DNA from: CAZCTC01 sp964501335
GTDB lineage: Bacteria; Chloroflexota; Anaerolineae; B4-G1; SLSP01
Assembly (NCBI GenBank): GCA_964501335.1
Contig: CAZCTC010000001.1
Location: forward strand, 62,001 to 126,000
Length of the DNA stretch: 64,000 nucleotides
Direction: 5' to 3'
The position numbers and the translations under genes are program-made. Below, one piece after another: positions 52,260-61,751 of the stretch (positions within the stretch are counted from its first letter, which is position 1; each line of letters opens with the position of its first letter). Under the pieces are notes generated by a model. It did no database searches and was not told where the DNA came from. It saw only the letters and a program-made list of their open reading frames with translations.

Positions 52260-54362
52260 TTACTTTCGCCGCTCCCAAACCGACCTTAATTCCGCCACAA
52301 ATTGCTGCGACGTCCCCCAAAAAACGTTGATCTCCGAATCCTGGAAATATTGCTGCAGGAAACTCTGTACTGCCGCCACATCCGAATGCGCCGCATCCTC
52401 AAAAGCCAGCTGGACCGCCACATGCTTAAACCGCTTGCGTTGATCCATCGTCGCCACTAATCCTCGCATAATGACCCGGAACTCCAGATCGCTCAGACTG
52501 TATCCCACAAACAACAACGCATTGCTGGCAATCGCCCCCCGAATGTAATCCGGAATTCGTTTCATCTGCGGCGGCGGCACCGAAACCAGATAATCCAGAT
52601 AATTGTCGTCGGTCAACACCAACGAATCCGGCTCCTCATCCGAGCCGAAAAGGTGATAAACCAGGGGATTATCCACATCGGGGACATAATTGGCATCGTC
52701 AAAAACGCTGGTCGGCTGAGCCTGATTCCAACGGCACAACTCCCGGGTCGGCGTCTTCCCGGCCGCCGCCAACGCCTCAACCATAAAGCTGTCGATATTG
52801 GTCGTAAAATAAAGCGGAAGATTCAAACTGGCCAGCACCCGATGCGGCTCATTGGGATCGTCCGCCGTCAATGTAGACCACCCCAAAGCCTTGAGCACGG
52901 CACTCAGCGTCACCGAATCGTTGGCAAAGAGATCTGCAATCTTATCGGGCTTCTTTCGCAGCCGCAACTGCTGCATCAACTGCTCACATAATTGCTCCTG
53001 CAGCTCTTCCGGCAACCGGTCTGCCAGCCAGCGCTTCAAAGCACTCAACGATTCATAACGGGGAAAGTCCGCGCCCTGGCTGGAAGCCAGATACTGCGCC
53101 ACACGCGGCAACTCATCTTTGCTGGCAAAGGGATAACTATGCTCCTCCGACCAGAGCAGTGCCAGTTCTTGCGGCGTGGGGAGCCAGCGATTGTGAACCC
53201 GCGGCCCGATCACCGGAATGCACTTCTGCTGCTGGATCATTCTCACCAATCCGGACCAGAAAACCTCCGGCTTCTGAGAACCCAACACCGTCCCCCGGGC
53301 ATCCGCCTCCGCACTCCACAACTGCCCCGACTTCAACCGCATAAAAAGCACCGGAATCGCCGCGTCGGCATGGCCCGCCGTCAGCAATGTGCCGCGCGCC
53401 TCATTGAGCGCCGTATCCACCTCGCCATGCTCGGCCAACCGGCGGTAAAAAATCCCGCTCAACTTGCGCGCCGTCTCCAACGCCACAAAATCCTGCATGG
53501 CTACCACCGCCGGCACGCCCAGCGCAACCAGCTTGGGGCCCAATCCCCGGAACGCATCGGCCGTGGCCCGCACCGCACTCTGACAGGCCGAGAGAAAAAC
53601 CAACTGCGGCGGTTCACTCTGCCGCGCCAGCATCGCCACCAGCTCATCATCGGTCACCATTTTGGTGTGCCCGGCGTCGTCCTGCAAATAAAGCGTCGCC
53701 TGCTGGCGCCGGGGACTGTAAGAACCGTGCCCCAGATAATGCAAAACCTGATAGCCGTCGCGCAGCGCCTCTTCCAACTGTTCCAGCGTCAACGGAGACT
53801 CCAGGAACGTCGCCTCCAGATTATCCGGCCCGGCATCCGCAAACGCCGCCTCCAGCGCCGCCCGCTCCGCCGCCACATCCAACGCCGCCAGGCTGTATTG
53901 CGCCTCAATATCATCCGGACTGGCAATCGCCACCAGCACCCGAATCGGACGATCTTCTACCAATCCTCCCCACGGCATGGCCACAGGAAGATAACGCGAA
54001 AATGGACTGTTAGAGCCGGCCGACAGCACCACCCGATCTTCCACCAACAATTCCCAGGGCAACCCGTGTAATTCCGGCGCATCGCGATCGATCCTCAACC
54101 GGATCCGCCGTCGCGGACTTTGCCCCCGGATCTCCGCCCAGGCCTGCTGTAAAACGGGATTGTCCAACAACAAACGCAGCAACTCCTGGCCATCCACCAG
54201 AATCTCGCCGCTGGGTTTCCAGGATTGCAAATCAGAGGGGACCAGACCGGAATACTGCTGTTCACCCTTCAAGGTAAATTCCACAGGATAACCATCTTCC
54301 CGGCGAGGTAAAATGCGGATCTCCAAATCGGCAGGTTGATCTGATGTAACGGTTGGGCTCAT
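52260..54362 (-). CDS. CHAT-SIR2 fusion protein
   Basis: 700 residues. Residues 85-355 form a CHAT domain (caspase-HetF-associated with TPRs): His212 in VLHYLGHGSY and Cys260 in LVFLSACQSA, followed by GLGPKLVALGVPAVVAMQ and a closing ALNEARGTLL. Residues 365-700 are SIR2-like: IPVIGPRVHNR at the nucleotide site, LPLYFTTNIDSFMVEAL (the TTNxD motif), VYHLFGSDEEPDSLVLTDDNY (HxxG) and NALLFVGYSLSDLEFRVIM. SIR2-like domains hydrolyse or bind NAD in several anti-phage systems, and CHAT is a protease. The fusion would couple proteolysis to NAD depletion. The GAGxS motif of true sirtuins is not present. It has its own candidate -10 at 54430. Confidence 0.85.
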   Translation of the reverse strand: MSPTVTSDQPADLEIRILPRREDGYPVEFTLKGEQQYSGLVPSDLQSWKPSGEILVDGQELLRLLLDNPVLQQAWAEIRGQSPRRRIRLRIDRDAPELHGLPWELLVEDRVVLSAGSNSPFSRYLPVAMPWGGLVEDRPIRVLVAIASPDDIEAQYSLAALDVAAERAALEAAFADAGPDNLEATFLESPLTLEQLEEALRDGYQVLHYLGHGSYSPRRQQATLYLQDDAGHTKMVTDDELVAMLARQSEPPQLVFLSACQSAVRATADAFRGLGPKLVALGVPAVVAMQDFVALETARKLSGIFYRRLAEHGEVDTALNEARGTLLTAGHADAAIPVLFMRLKSGQLWSAEADARGTVLGSQKPEVFWSGLVRMIQQQKCIPVIGPRVHNRWLPTPQELALLWSEEHSYPFASKDELPRVAQYLASSQGADFPRYESLSALKRWLADRLPEELQEQLCEQLMQQLRLRKKPDKIADLFANDSVTLSAVLKALGWSTLTADDPNEPHRVLASLNLPLYFTTNIDSFMVEALAAAGKTPTRELCRWNQAQPTSVFDDANYVPDVDNPLVYHLFGSDEEPDSLVLTDDNYLDYLVSVPPPQMKRIPDYIRGAIASNALLFVGYSLSDLEFRVIMRGLVATMDQRKRFKHVAVQLAFEDAAHSDVAAVQSFLQQYFQDSEINVFWGTSQQFVAELRSVWERRK

Positions 54363-54424
54363 TGCTATTGTCCTTTTCCGACCGGCTGGAAAATAACCGT
54401 GTTGCGCAAAGGTGAGGTGTTTAC

Positions 54425-54430
54425 ATTATA
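54425..54430 (-). promoter_or_regulatory. Candidate -10 box for the CHAT-SIR2 gene
   Basis: TATAAT on the minus strand, about 63 bases ahead of the start codon in AT-rich DNA. No good -35 at 17 bases, so this is a weak call. Confidence 0.4.
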
Positions 54431-54460
54431 GTATATGGATTATAAAATTTCGGTCAAATA

Positions 54461-55000
54461 CTACGACTTCAACTCCCATAACCCAAAGACAAAACAAACC
54501 GCCGCGCAAATCATACAAAGATAAAACGGCTGCAACACCTGCCAGCTCCCCGGCTGATAAAATTCCCGAATCTGCACCACCCCCGGATTGCCCCGTGCAT
54601 AATAGACCTCCACCGCCTGCCCCGACTCTACCCGCTCGAAATATTCCACCGGCACCTGCTCGCTTGCCAGCACCTGCACCGGCTGTCCCGCCCCATTCTC
54701 TGCTACAAACGTATATTTCACAAAATAAGAAGGGCTCGTCGAACTCCCCGTCGACTCCATCCCGCTGATCTCCGCCTCCGCCACCCTCCCGTTTTGCTGC
54801 AACTCCCGCACATGATTCAAATAATTCAACTGAATCCCATACCCTACCGTCGCCAATACCATACCGGTCAACGGAAAAAGCAGGCTGCGCCGCTTAAATC
54901 GTCCCTCCTGCAAACGCACCACCCCCACAGTGATCATCATCACCGCCACAATAATCGCCCCCCCAAATCCCAATTCCATCGCCGTCTGAAATTGCGCCAT
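54461..55000 (-). CDS. DUF3592-like membrane protein
   Basis: 179 residues from the ATG at 55000 (GAGGAGGAAAGG ahead); the longer frame runs into hairpin repeats and is rejected. Three hydrophobic helices: GGAIIVAVMMITVGVV, SLLFPLTGMVLATVGYGIQL and a C-terminal PFYLCMICAAVCFVFGL. Between helices two and three lies a beta domain (AEAEISGMESTG, YFVKYTFVAENG, PVEYFERVESGQAVEVYYARGNP) typical of DUF3592. Function unknown; probably unrelated to the eCIS except by position. Confidence 0.78.
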   Translation of the reverse strand: MAQFQTAMELGFGGAIIVAVMMITVGVVRLQEGRFKRRSLLFPLTGMVLATVGYGIQLNYLNHVRELQQNGRVAEAEISGMESTGSSTSPSYFVKYTFVAENGAGQPVQVLASEQVPVEYFERVESGQAVEVYYARGNPGVVQIREFYQPGSWQVLQPFYLCMICAAVCFVFGLWELKS

Positions 55001-55091
55001 CCTTTCCTCCTCAAAGCCTTGAATGGGAGCCATTCTTAGCCCCCCGCCCCAGAAAACAAAAAAAGCTCTCTCCCTCCTCTGAAAAAAAACC

Positions 55092-55127
55092 ATGTTTTGG
55101 GCAGCTTTCTGAAGCCGACCAAAACAT
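55092..55127. repeat. Degenerate hairpin family copy
   Basis: ATGTTTTGGGCAGCTT arm with two mismatches to its partner, the only member with uncompensated changes. Confidence 0.65.
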
Positions 55128-55164
55128 AAATAAAAAATAACTCTCTCCCCCCTCTGGAAAAACC

Positions 55165-55200
55165 GTATTTTTGGCAGCCTCGGAAGGCTGCCAAAAATAC
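55165..55200. repeat. Hairpin family copy: 16-bp arms, loop CGGA
   Basis: Perfect inverted repeat (GTATTTTTGGCAGCCT arm). Member of the four-copy tandem run in 55.09-55.48 kb. Confidence 0.85.
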
Positions 55201-55317
55201 AAATAAATAACTCTCTCCCCCCATCCGGCGCGACGCCTCTTACCCCCAAAAAGCCTGCTGCGGGACGCTAAAAATCGCCGGTTAGCCCCCAACAACCGCA
55301 CAGGTCAAAAAAAGCCC

Positions 55318-55353
55318 GTATTTTTGCGCGCATTCCTATGCGCGCAAAAATAC
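55318..55353. repeat. Hairpin family copy: 16-bp arms, loop TCCT
   Basis: Perfect inverted repeat (GTATTTTTGCGCGCAT arm), flanked by the GCGGGACGC text found with other copies. Confidence 0.85.
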
Positions 55354-55443
55354 AAACAAAAAAACCTCTCTGTCCATCCCGCGCGGCACCCCTTACCGAA
55401 AAAAAGCCTGCTGCGGGACGCAAACACTCCCCCCTCAAAAACT

Positions 55444-55479
55444 GTATTTTGGGTAGCCTTCTGAGGCTACCCAAAATAC
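55444..55479 (-). terminator. Terminator-like hairpin after the TPR ATPase gene (hairpin family copy)
   Basis: Perfect 16-bp arms (GTATTTTGGGTAGCCT), 64 bases past the stop codon. On the minus strand the stem is followed by ACAG and five T. Confidence 0.6.
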
Positions 55480-55543
55480 AAATAAAAAAATGGCCGGATC
55501 GCCCGCAGGCTCCGGCCATTTTAATACGCTTTAAGAAAAGAAG

Positions 55544-58500
55544 CTATTCAGTTTTTCCCCGCAGCCGCGCCAGCCTGAAAAAGCCCTCGCGCACCGCATC
55601 CGCCAACGACAACGACTCAACCTGCCCCGCCAGCAACAGCGCCCGCTCCAGACACCCCTGTGCCAGATCCAGCTGTCCCGCATCCATATAGAGCCATCCC
55701 ATATTGTTGAGCGTCGTCCCCTCGCCGCCGCGATCCCCAATCTCCTGCCGAATCGCCAGCGCCGCCTCAAAAACCGTCAGCGCCCGCTGCCGCTCGCCCA
55801 TCGCCCGATAAACCCGCCCCATATTGTTGAGCGTCGTCCCCTCGCCGGAACGATCCCCCACCTCGCGCGCAATCGTCAGGGCCTCTTCATACACCTCCAA
55901 CGCCCGCCGCCGCTCCCCCAAATCATCACAGGCAGCCGCAATATTGTTGAGCGTCGTCCCCTCGCCGGCGCGATCGCCCACCTCGCGCAAAATCTCCAAC
56001 GCCGTCTCGTACATCTCCAACGCCCGCCGCTTCTCTCCCATATCGTCATACACGCGGGCAATATTGTTCAACGTCGTCCCCTCGCCGGCGCGATCATCCA
56101 CCTGCCGCCGGATCTTCAACGCCGCGTCGTACATCTCCAACGCCTGCCGCCGCTCCCCCAGCTCCGCATAGATCGCCCCAATATTCGTCAGCACAGTCCC
56201 CTCGCCGAAACGATCCCCCACATCGCGCAGAATCGTCAGGGCCTCTTCATACACCTCCAACGCCCGACGCCGCTCCCCCATCTCGGCATAGATCATCCCT
56301 ACATTGTTCAACGTAATCCCCTCGCCGGCGCGATCGCCCACATCCCGCCGAATGGACAACGCCATCTCATACATCTCCAGGGCCCGCTGAAACTCTCCCA
56401 GCGCCTGATAAGCCCGGCCGATATTGTTCAGCGTCGTCCCTTCCACAGCCCGATCTCCCACCTGCCGCAGAATGCTCAACGCCTCCTCAAAAACCGCTAA
56501 AGCTCGCCGGGGCTCTCCCAAAGCACGATAAGCCGCTCCAATATTGTTCAACGTCACGCCTTCACCGGTACGATCCCCGGCTTCGCGCCGAATCGCCAGC
56601 GCCGCCTCATACATCACCAGCGCCATCCGCGACTCCCCCAGCGACTGATAAACCCGGGCAATATTGTTCAACGTTGCCCCTTCGCCCGCACGATCCTTCA
56701 CCTCGCGCAACAGAGCCAATGCTGATTCATAAGCACTTAACGCCTGGCGCGGTTCCCCTAACAATCGATAAATCGTCCCTAAATTGTTGAGCGTCGTCCC
56801 CTCGCCGGCCCGATCCCCCAACTCCCGCCGAATCGCCAACGCCGTCTCATAGGAATCCTGCGCCAGACGCGCCTGCCCCAACACCTGATAGATCCGCCCC
56901 AGATTGTTGAGCGTCGTCCCTTCCACACTCCGATTGCCCACCTCACGACAGATGGCCAGCGCTTCCAGATAAGCTTCCAGAGCCAGCCGCGGTTTACCGG
57001 AATCGGAATAAACCGCCCCCAGATTATTGAGGGTCACCCCTTCACCGGCCCGATCCCCAATCTCCCGGCGCACCAGCAGCGTTTCCTCATAAACCGCAAT
57101 GGCCTTCTCCAGCTCCCCCAAGGACTGGTAAACCCAGCCCATATTGTTCAAAGTCGTCCCCTCTACAATGCGATCGCCCGTCTCACGCAACACCGCCAGC
57201 GCCACCTCGTAAACTGCAAGCGCCTGCCGGGGCTCGCCCAACGCCCGATAAATCGCCCCGATGTTGTTCAGCGTCACCCCTTCGCCGGCTCGATCGCCCG
57301 CCTGCCGCCGCACCAGCAAGGCCTCTTCATAAACTGCCAGGGCCCGCCGTTTCTCCCCTAACGCATCGTAAACCAGCCCCATACTGTTCAGCGTGGCCCC
57401 TTCACCAGTGCTGTCTCCAATCTCCCGCCGAATCGCCAACGCCGCTTCATACACACTCAACGCCCGCTGAGGATCGCCTAAAGCGCGATAAACCGCCCCG
57501 ATATTGTTCAAGGTCTTGCTCTCGCCGACCCGATCTCCCACTTCCTGCCAGACCGTCAAGGCATTCTCATAGACCGTCAGCGCCAGCCACTTTTCCCCCA
57601 ACGCGTCACAGACCCAGCCCAGATTGGTCAACAACAACCCTTCCGACTGCCGATCGCCCAACAGTTGCGCTGCCCCCTGTCCTCGTTCGGTCCAGATGGC
57701 ATAACTCTGCCACATCCCCCGCATTCGTTGATAATCGCCCAAAGCCTTGGCATATTCCAGCACCAGCATTTCCTGCTCGTTGGCCGTCAACCATTCCCAG
57801 GCATGCTCGATCTGGCCCCAGGCCTCCGTAATCCGCCCAACATCCTTCCGATTTACGTTCACCCAATCCAGGTAATACCAGGCATGGCGCAACGCCCATG
57901 AACTCAAATCTTCAATGCGCCCCGATAAATAATCCGCCGTCGCCCGGGGCAACACAAACCAATCCCCCCGGGTTTCCACCAATCCCAGCTGCTGCACCTG
58001 CAACCACAACGCCCGCTGCTGCATACCGCCCAGCAATTCCAGAGCCGCCGTTTCTGTAAAAATCGCCGGCGCCGGCGCCATCGCCGCCAGAGCATACCAC
58101 TCCCGGTTGCCCAACAGCTCATCACACCGGGCCAGCACCACCTGCTGCAAAGTTTCGGCCGTCACCTGCTCATCGGAAACCTCGGCCAATAATTGCACCG
58201 GAATCCGACCACGCATCTCCACCTCACACGCTTCCCACAATCGCCCCAGACTCCGCAGCAACTGAGGTCGCCCCGCAGCCAGTTGCACCGCCATTCGGGC
58301 ACCCTGCAAATCTGAAGCCACCGCCTCAGCAGCATAGTCACGCAGCAACGCCAGCGCCGCCCGCTCATTCAGCCCGCCAATCTCAATCACATTCTCCAGA
58401 GGGGCAAAAGATTGAGCGAGCTCCACTGTGTCGGTCGTCACAAGATAAACGCTGCCCGGCGCTTCCACACACTGCAACAAAGTAACCACCGCGGCATCCA

Positions 58501-58957
58501 CAGCCTCATCCAGAACAATCAACACCGGCGCATTACGACGTGCCAGAGCCGCCGTCAACCCGCGCACCAACACCTCAGGACCAGGATACGCCATCACATC
58601 CACGCCCAGGGGCCCGCCCCAAAGGCGCAACAATGCATCAGCATCGACCTGAGGTCCCAGGGTCCCCCAAATCACCCCCCCGGTAAACCGTGCCCGCACC
58701 GCAGGATGATAGGCCAACGCCAGCGCCAACGCCGTTTTTCCCACCCCTGCCGGCCCCCACAGCGCATAAGTCGCGCCGCCGACCGACTCCGTTAACAGGG
58801 CTGATAGCTGCAGCAAAGTTTCGTCGCGCCCCAGGAGCGCAGCCGGTTGCGCAGGGAGATTGACCAGCAATGGCACAATGCTCTCCCCATGCAAATCCGC
58901 ATCCGACTGCAAGGATTTGTCCGTAAATTGCTCCCAGTTCCAGACCACGTCCGACAT
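55544..58957 (-). CDS. AAA/NB-ARC-like ATPase with about 17 tandem TPRs
   Basis: 1137 residues from the ATG at 58957, with GAGGAG ahead; the longer upstream frame is rejected. The ATPase part (about 45-330) has Walker A LWGPAGVGKTALA and a strand VLIVLDEAVDAAVV as Walker B, then a helical region. From about residue 430 to 1115 there are 17 near-regular 40-residue TPRs of the type DRAGEGTTLNNIGxxYxALGE followed by RRALEVYEEAL. The DNA period is 120 bases. This is the NB-ARC-TPR layout of bacterial STAND proteins, in which TPRs sense a partner. It is separated from the rest of the cluster by hairpins and may be its own transcription unit. Confidence 0.85.
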   Translation of the reverse strand: MSDVVWNWEQFTDKSLQSDADLHGESIVPLLVNLPAQPAALLGRDETLLQLSALLTESVGGATYALWGPAGVGKTALALALAYHPAVRARFTGGVIWGTLGPQVDADALLRLWGGPLGVDVMAYPGPEVLVRGLTAALARRNAPVLIVLDEAVDAAVVTLLQCVEAPGSVYLVTTDTVELAQSFAPLENVIEIGGLNERAALALLRDYAAEAVASDLQGARMAVQLAAGRPQLLRSLGRLWEACEVEMRGRIPVQLLAEVSDEQVTAETLQQVVLARCDELLGNREWYALAAMAPAPAIFTETAALELLGGMQQRALWLQVQQLGLVETRGDWFVLPRATADYLSGRIEDLSSWALRHAWYYLDWVNVNRKDVGRITEAWGQIEHAWEWLTANEQEMLVLEYAKALGDYQRMRGMWQSYAIWTERGQGAAQLLGDRQSEGLLLTNLGWVCDALGEKWLALTVYENALTVWQEVGDRVGESKTLNNIGAVYRALGDPQRALSVYEAALAIRREIGDSTGEGATLNSMGLVYDALGEKRRALAVYEEALLVRRQAGDRAGEGVTLNNIGAIYRALGEPRQALAVYEVALAVLRETGDRIVEGTTLNNMGWVYQSLGELEKAIAVYEETLLVRREIGDRAGEGVTLNNLGAVYSDSGKPRLALEAYLEALAICREVGNRSVEGTTLNNLGRIYQVLGQARLAQDSYETALAIRRELGDRAGEGTTLNNLGTIYRLLGEPRQALSAYESALALLREVKDRAGEGATLNNIARVYQSLGESRMALVMYEAALAIRREAGDRTGEGVTLNNIGAAYRALGEPRRALAVFEEALSILRQVGDRAVEGTTLNNIGRAYQALGEFQRALEMYEMALSIRRDVGDRAGEGITLNNVGMIYAEMGERRRALEVYEEALTILRDVGDRFGEGTVLTNIGAIYAELGERRQALEMYDAALKIRRQVDDRAGEGTTLNNIARVYDDMGEKRRALEMYETALEILREVGDRAGEGTTLNNIAAACDDLGERRRALEVYEEALTIAREVGDRSGEGTTLNNMGRVYRAMGERQRALTVFEAALAIRQEIGDRGGEGTTLNNMGWLYMDAGQLDLAQGCLERALLLAGQVESLSLADAVREGFFRLARLRGKTE
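55620..57660 (-). repeat. 120-bp tandem repeats coding for TPRs
   Basis: The coding text for GEGxTLNN recurs about every 120 bases across this stretch, 16-17 times. Neighbouring units are similar enough to recombine, so repeat number may vary between strains. Confidence 0.75.
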
Positions 58958-59340
58958 ACGAATTCTCCTCATGCCACACAGGCAAAAATTGTCCCATTCT
59001 TTTTCCCGTAGATGCAAATACAAAAAGGAAACAGGGGATGAGAGGAGTTTGGAAATCCACATTGGAGCTGCAATGCGAAACTCTCGTATTTATTATAAAC
59101 AATTTTATAAAAATTGGTAGGGGAAAGATTGGGAAAAGTATGATTTCAGTTTGGAAAAGGATGTAAATTAGTTGGAACTTGCCAATATTATAAAAAATCG
59201 GCGCCCTTCACTTCGACTGAAAGGCGCCGCTCTGTATATATGGCTTTCTATCTTGAAAATAGCCCGGCCTTGTAACGTCCCGCAAATGATCTTTTCCCGG
59301 TCAGATACGACGCGCGGGATGAAGAGAGGGGGGTGTATTT

Positions 59341-59376
59341 ATGTTTTCGTGCGCCTCAGAAGGCGCACGAAAACAT
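59341..59376. repeat. Hairpin family copy: 16-bp arms, loop CAGA
   Basis: Perfect inverted repeat (ATGTTTTCGTGCGCCT arm), followed by GGCCCTTTTCC. Its right arm is the one duplicated at 59524-59549. Confidence 0.85.
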
Positions 59377-59549
59377 GGCCCTTTTCCAAAGCCGCCCCGG
59401 CGACACGCTCTTCCCCCCTCTCCCTCCCGCATCGCTCGCAGCTAGACCTTAAAACGCATCATCTCGAATCGCGTCGCTGCTTAACAACAAATCAGGGGAG
59501 AGGGGGCCAGGGGGTGAGGGCCAGCGCACGAAAACATGGCCCTTTTCCA
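59363..59549. repeat. 115-bp CCCTCTCCC element inside a 26-bp direct duplication of a hairpin arm, copy 2
   Basis: 59363-59388 (hairpin right arm plus tail) is repeated perfectly at 59524-59549. The enclosed block closely matches the one in 2523-2712. The duplicated sequence differs from that at 2499, each being copied from its own local hairpin. Confidence 0.7.
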
Positions 59550-59575
59550 GACCTTTACGTTTCCCGTTTCCCGTT

Positions 59576-61660
59576 TTACCCCGCCGGCTTCTTCCCTTCC
59601 TCATCCTTAAACCGCAGCGGCACGCCCAACATATCCGCCATCCCCATCACCTTCGTCAAAAAAGCGGCAAAAGCGTCGAACGCCCCGGCATTCTCGCCGG
59701 TCTGCAAAACCTTCAATTCATGGATCTCCGGCATATGCGACGCCACCTCCGGCAACTGTTCGATCAACCGGCTGCTGAGATCCCCTTGACTGATGAGATT
59801 GCGGATCTCCTGCCGCCGGCGCTCGATCTCCGTCTGCCGTTCCACCAGCCCCATCCGAATCCGATTGGTAACCTCTTCCAGCTCCAACCGCGACATACTC
59901 TCCTGCCGGTTCCGCGCCAGCAAAGCCTCCGCCCGGCGGCTCTGGACCAGCTCTTCCTGCTCCACGGTCAGCTGCGTCAGTTCAAATTCCAGCTTCTTGA
60001 GTTCCACATCCCGGGTATACTGCGCCCGTTCGACTTCATTCCGCTGCGCCGCCAACCGATTTTCTTCAGTCAATTCCTTCAGTTCTCGCTCGACTTCCAG
60101 AGCCTTGCATTGCATCCGTGATTGAGTCTGCAATTGCGTCTCTTCCAGCTCCGCGGCCTGGGCAATCCGCGCCGTCTCCAACCGCAGCTTCTGTTCCGAT
60201 TCCTGCTGTCGTAACTGCGTCTGAGCCTCCAGCGCAATCGCCTGCTGCCGTTCATCTTCTTCGAGAGCTTTGGCCCGCGCGCGCGCCTCCGCCTGCAACC
60301 GCGCCTCTTCCACTTCCGCCGCCTGCGCAATCCGCGCCGCCTCCAACCGCAGCCGCTGCTCCGATTCCTGTTCCCGCAGCCGCGTCTGTTCTTCCAGTTT
60401 GATCGCCTGCTGGCGCGCCTCTTCTTCCAAAGCCTTGGCCCGCGCGCGCGCCTCGGCCTGCAAGCGCGCCTCTTCCAGCTCCGCCGTCTGCGCGATCCGC
60501 GCCGTCTCCAACCGCAGCCGCTGTTCCGATTCCTGCTGCCGCAGCCGCGTCTGCTCCTCCAGCTGGATCGTCTGCTGGCGCATCTCTTCCTGCAACTTCA
60601 ACCGGGTGTGCTCTTCGTTCAAGCGCGTCTGCAACGCCTCGGTCGACTTGCTCTGCTTGATCCGCTCAATCTCGACCTGCGTCTCCGCGGTCCGAGTCTC
60701 CGTCAGACGACGCGTCTCCAGCTCCCGCTCCCGGATCTCATCCTCAGCCGAAAGCCGGCTGATCCGCGCAATCTTATCCTTTTCATAACGGAAAGGCGCC
60801 TGCAAGTTCTCCCACAAATTCTGCGAACTGACAAAAGCCTCTTTAATCTGCACCGTGACGATCTTGATGCCCAACCCCTCGTTGCCGCTTTGATCGCCGG
60901 CCCCGCGCCCTTCCGCCACCGCCTTGAGCCGGGTCGTCAACTCTTCAATCACCGGCTCCTTGTCCGTCAACACCTCTTCCACACTCATCGTGGCAATCTT
61001 ATCTTTGATCGCCGCCTCGGCCTGCTCCCGCAACTGCGCATTGACAATCCCCAAAGGATCGCGCCAATCCGAGAAATCCAGCTTGCGATAAGCTACCGCA
61101 AAATCTTTGATCTGCCATTGCACATAGGCCAGAACATTGATCCCCTGCTTTTCCTTGCTGATACAATTCGCCACAATGCCGATCGTCTGCATCGCCGCCG
61201 GCACGATCATATAAGCATCCGTGTTCGGATTGTAATTAAACGAAAGCCCCAGCCCGATCGTGAGCGGTTCCTTGCGTCCCAACCGCGTATGGACCACATA
61301 GGCATTCGGCGGCACAATCACCCGCTTAAACATCCAGAACCCGGTTTCTCGAACCCGCAGCGGCTCCTTCTCCAGCTGCAATTCCTCAGAAGTCTTCATC
61401 GCCGACATCATAACGGGTGGTTTTACTGACATACTTGCATAACCTCGATTTGCTGTTGGCATAGAAGCCGCAGCCCCCCCAGGTGCGGCCATGGGTTTTG
61501 CAGGAGCAGCCAACCGATCCCGGCTCTCCTCCTCTTCCTTTTGAAACTCGAACTGATCGTCCCTTTGCATCATCTCCGGTTCCGGAGCAGCCGCCTGTGC
61601 AGGCATCATCACATTCTGCTCCATGAACACATTGGCCGCGGCCTTCCGCTTAGACTGCAT
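59576..61660 (-). CDS. SPFH/band 7 (flotillin-like) protein with long coiled coil
   Basis: 694 residues, ATG after AAAGGAGG. A low-complexity N-terminus (Ala/Pro/Met-rich, about 1-90) is followed by an SPFH/band 7-like domain at about 100-290: MFKRVIVPPNAYVVHTRLG, then NVLAYVQWQIKDFAVAYRKLDF, LREQAEAAIKDKIATMSVEEVLTDKE and GIKIVTVQIKEAFVS. From about 300 to 600 it is a continuous charged coiled coil with an internal repeat ARIAQxAELEEARLQAEARARAKALEE occurring three times. No membrane helix is present, unlike classical flotillins, so membrane contact would be peripheral. SPFH proteins build ring or cage scaffolds on membranes. At the upstream end of the cluster it might organise an assembly site; this is inference. 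Confidence 0.82.
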   Translation of the reverse strand: MQSKRKAAANVFMEQNVMMPAQAAAPEPEMMQRDDQFEFQKEEEESRDRLAAPAKPMAAPGGAAASMPTANRGYASMSVKPPVMMSAMKTSEELQLEKEPLRVRETGFWMFKRVIVPPNAYVVHTRLGRKEPLTIGLGLSFNYNPNTDAYMIVPAAMQTIGIVANCISKEKQGINVLAYVQWQIKDFAVAYRKLDFSDWRDPLGIVNAQLREQAEAAIKDKIATMSVEEVLTDKEPVIEELTTRLKAVAEGRGAGDQSGNEGLGIKIVTVQIKEAFVSSQNLWENLQAPFRYEKDKIARISRLSAEDEIRERELETRRLTETRTAETQVEIERIKQSKSTEALQTRLNEEHTRLKLQEEMRQQTIQLEEQTRLRQQESEQRLRLETARIAQTAELEEARLQAEARARAKALEEEARQQAIKLEEQTRLREQESEQRLRLEAARIAQAAEVEEARLQAEARARAKALEEDERQQAIALEAQTQLRQQESEQKLRLETARIAQAAELEETQLQTQSRMQCKALEVERELKELTEENRLAAQRNEVERAQYTRDVELKKLEFELTQLTVEQEELVQSRRAEALLARNRQESMSRLELEEVTNRIRMGLVERQTEIERRRQEIRNLISQGDLSSRLIEQLPEVASHMPEIHELKVLQTGENAGAFDAFAAFLTKVMGMADMLGVPLRFKDEEGKKPAG

Positions 61661-61751
61661 AGAATCCTCCTTTACCTGATCTCATTCCCCGCACCTGGCC
61701 CTTTCCCATAAGTTCCGCCGCGCAGGACCGGCAGAGGGAGTTTTTTTGTTT

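Larger units (their letters stand above)
58958..59575. other. Intergenic region with AT-rich promoter zone and repeat elements
   Basis: 58958-59210 is unusually AT-rich and holds a minus-strand TATAAT at 59097-59092, a plausible -10 for the TPR ATPase gene, without a good -35. 59260-59575 is occupied by the hairpin at 59341 and the 115-bp element. No gene seen. Confidence 0.5.

Noticed and set aside
55001..55249. N-terminal extension of the DUF3592-like gene
   Set aside because: The extension is the translation of tandem hairpin repeats; GAGGAGGAAAGG marks the ATG at 55000.
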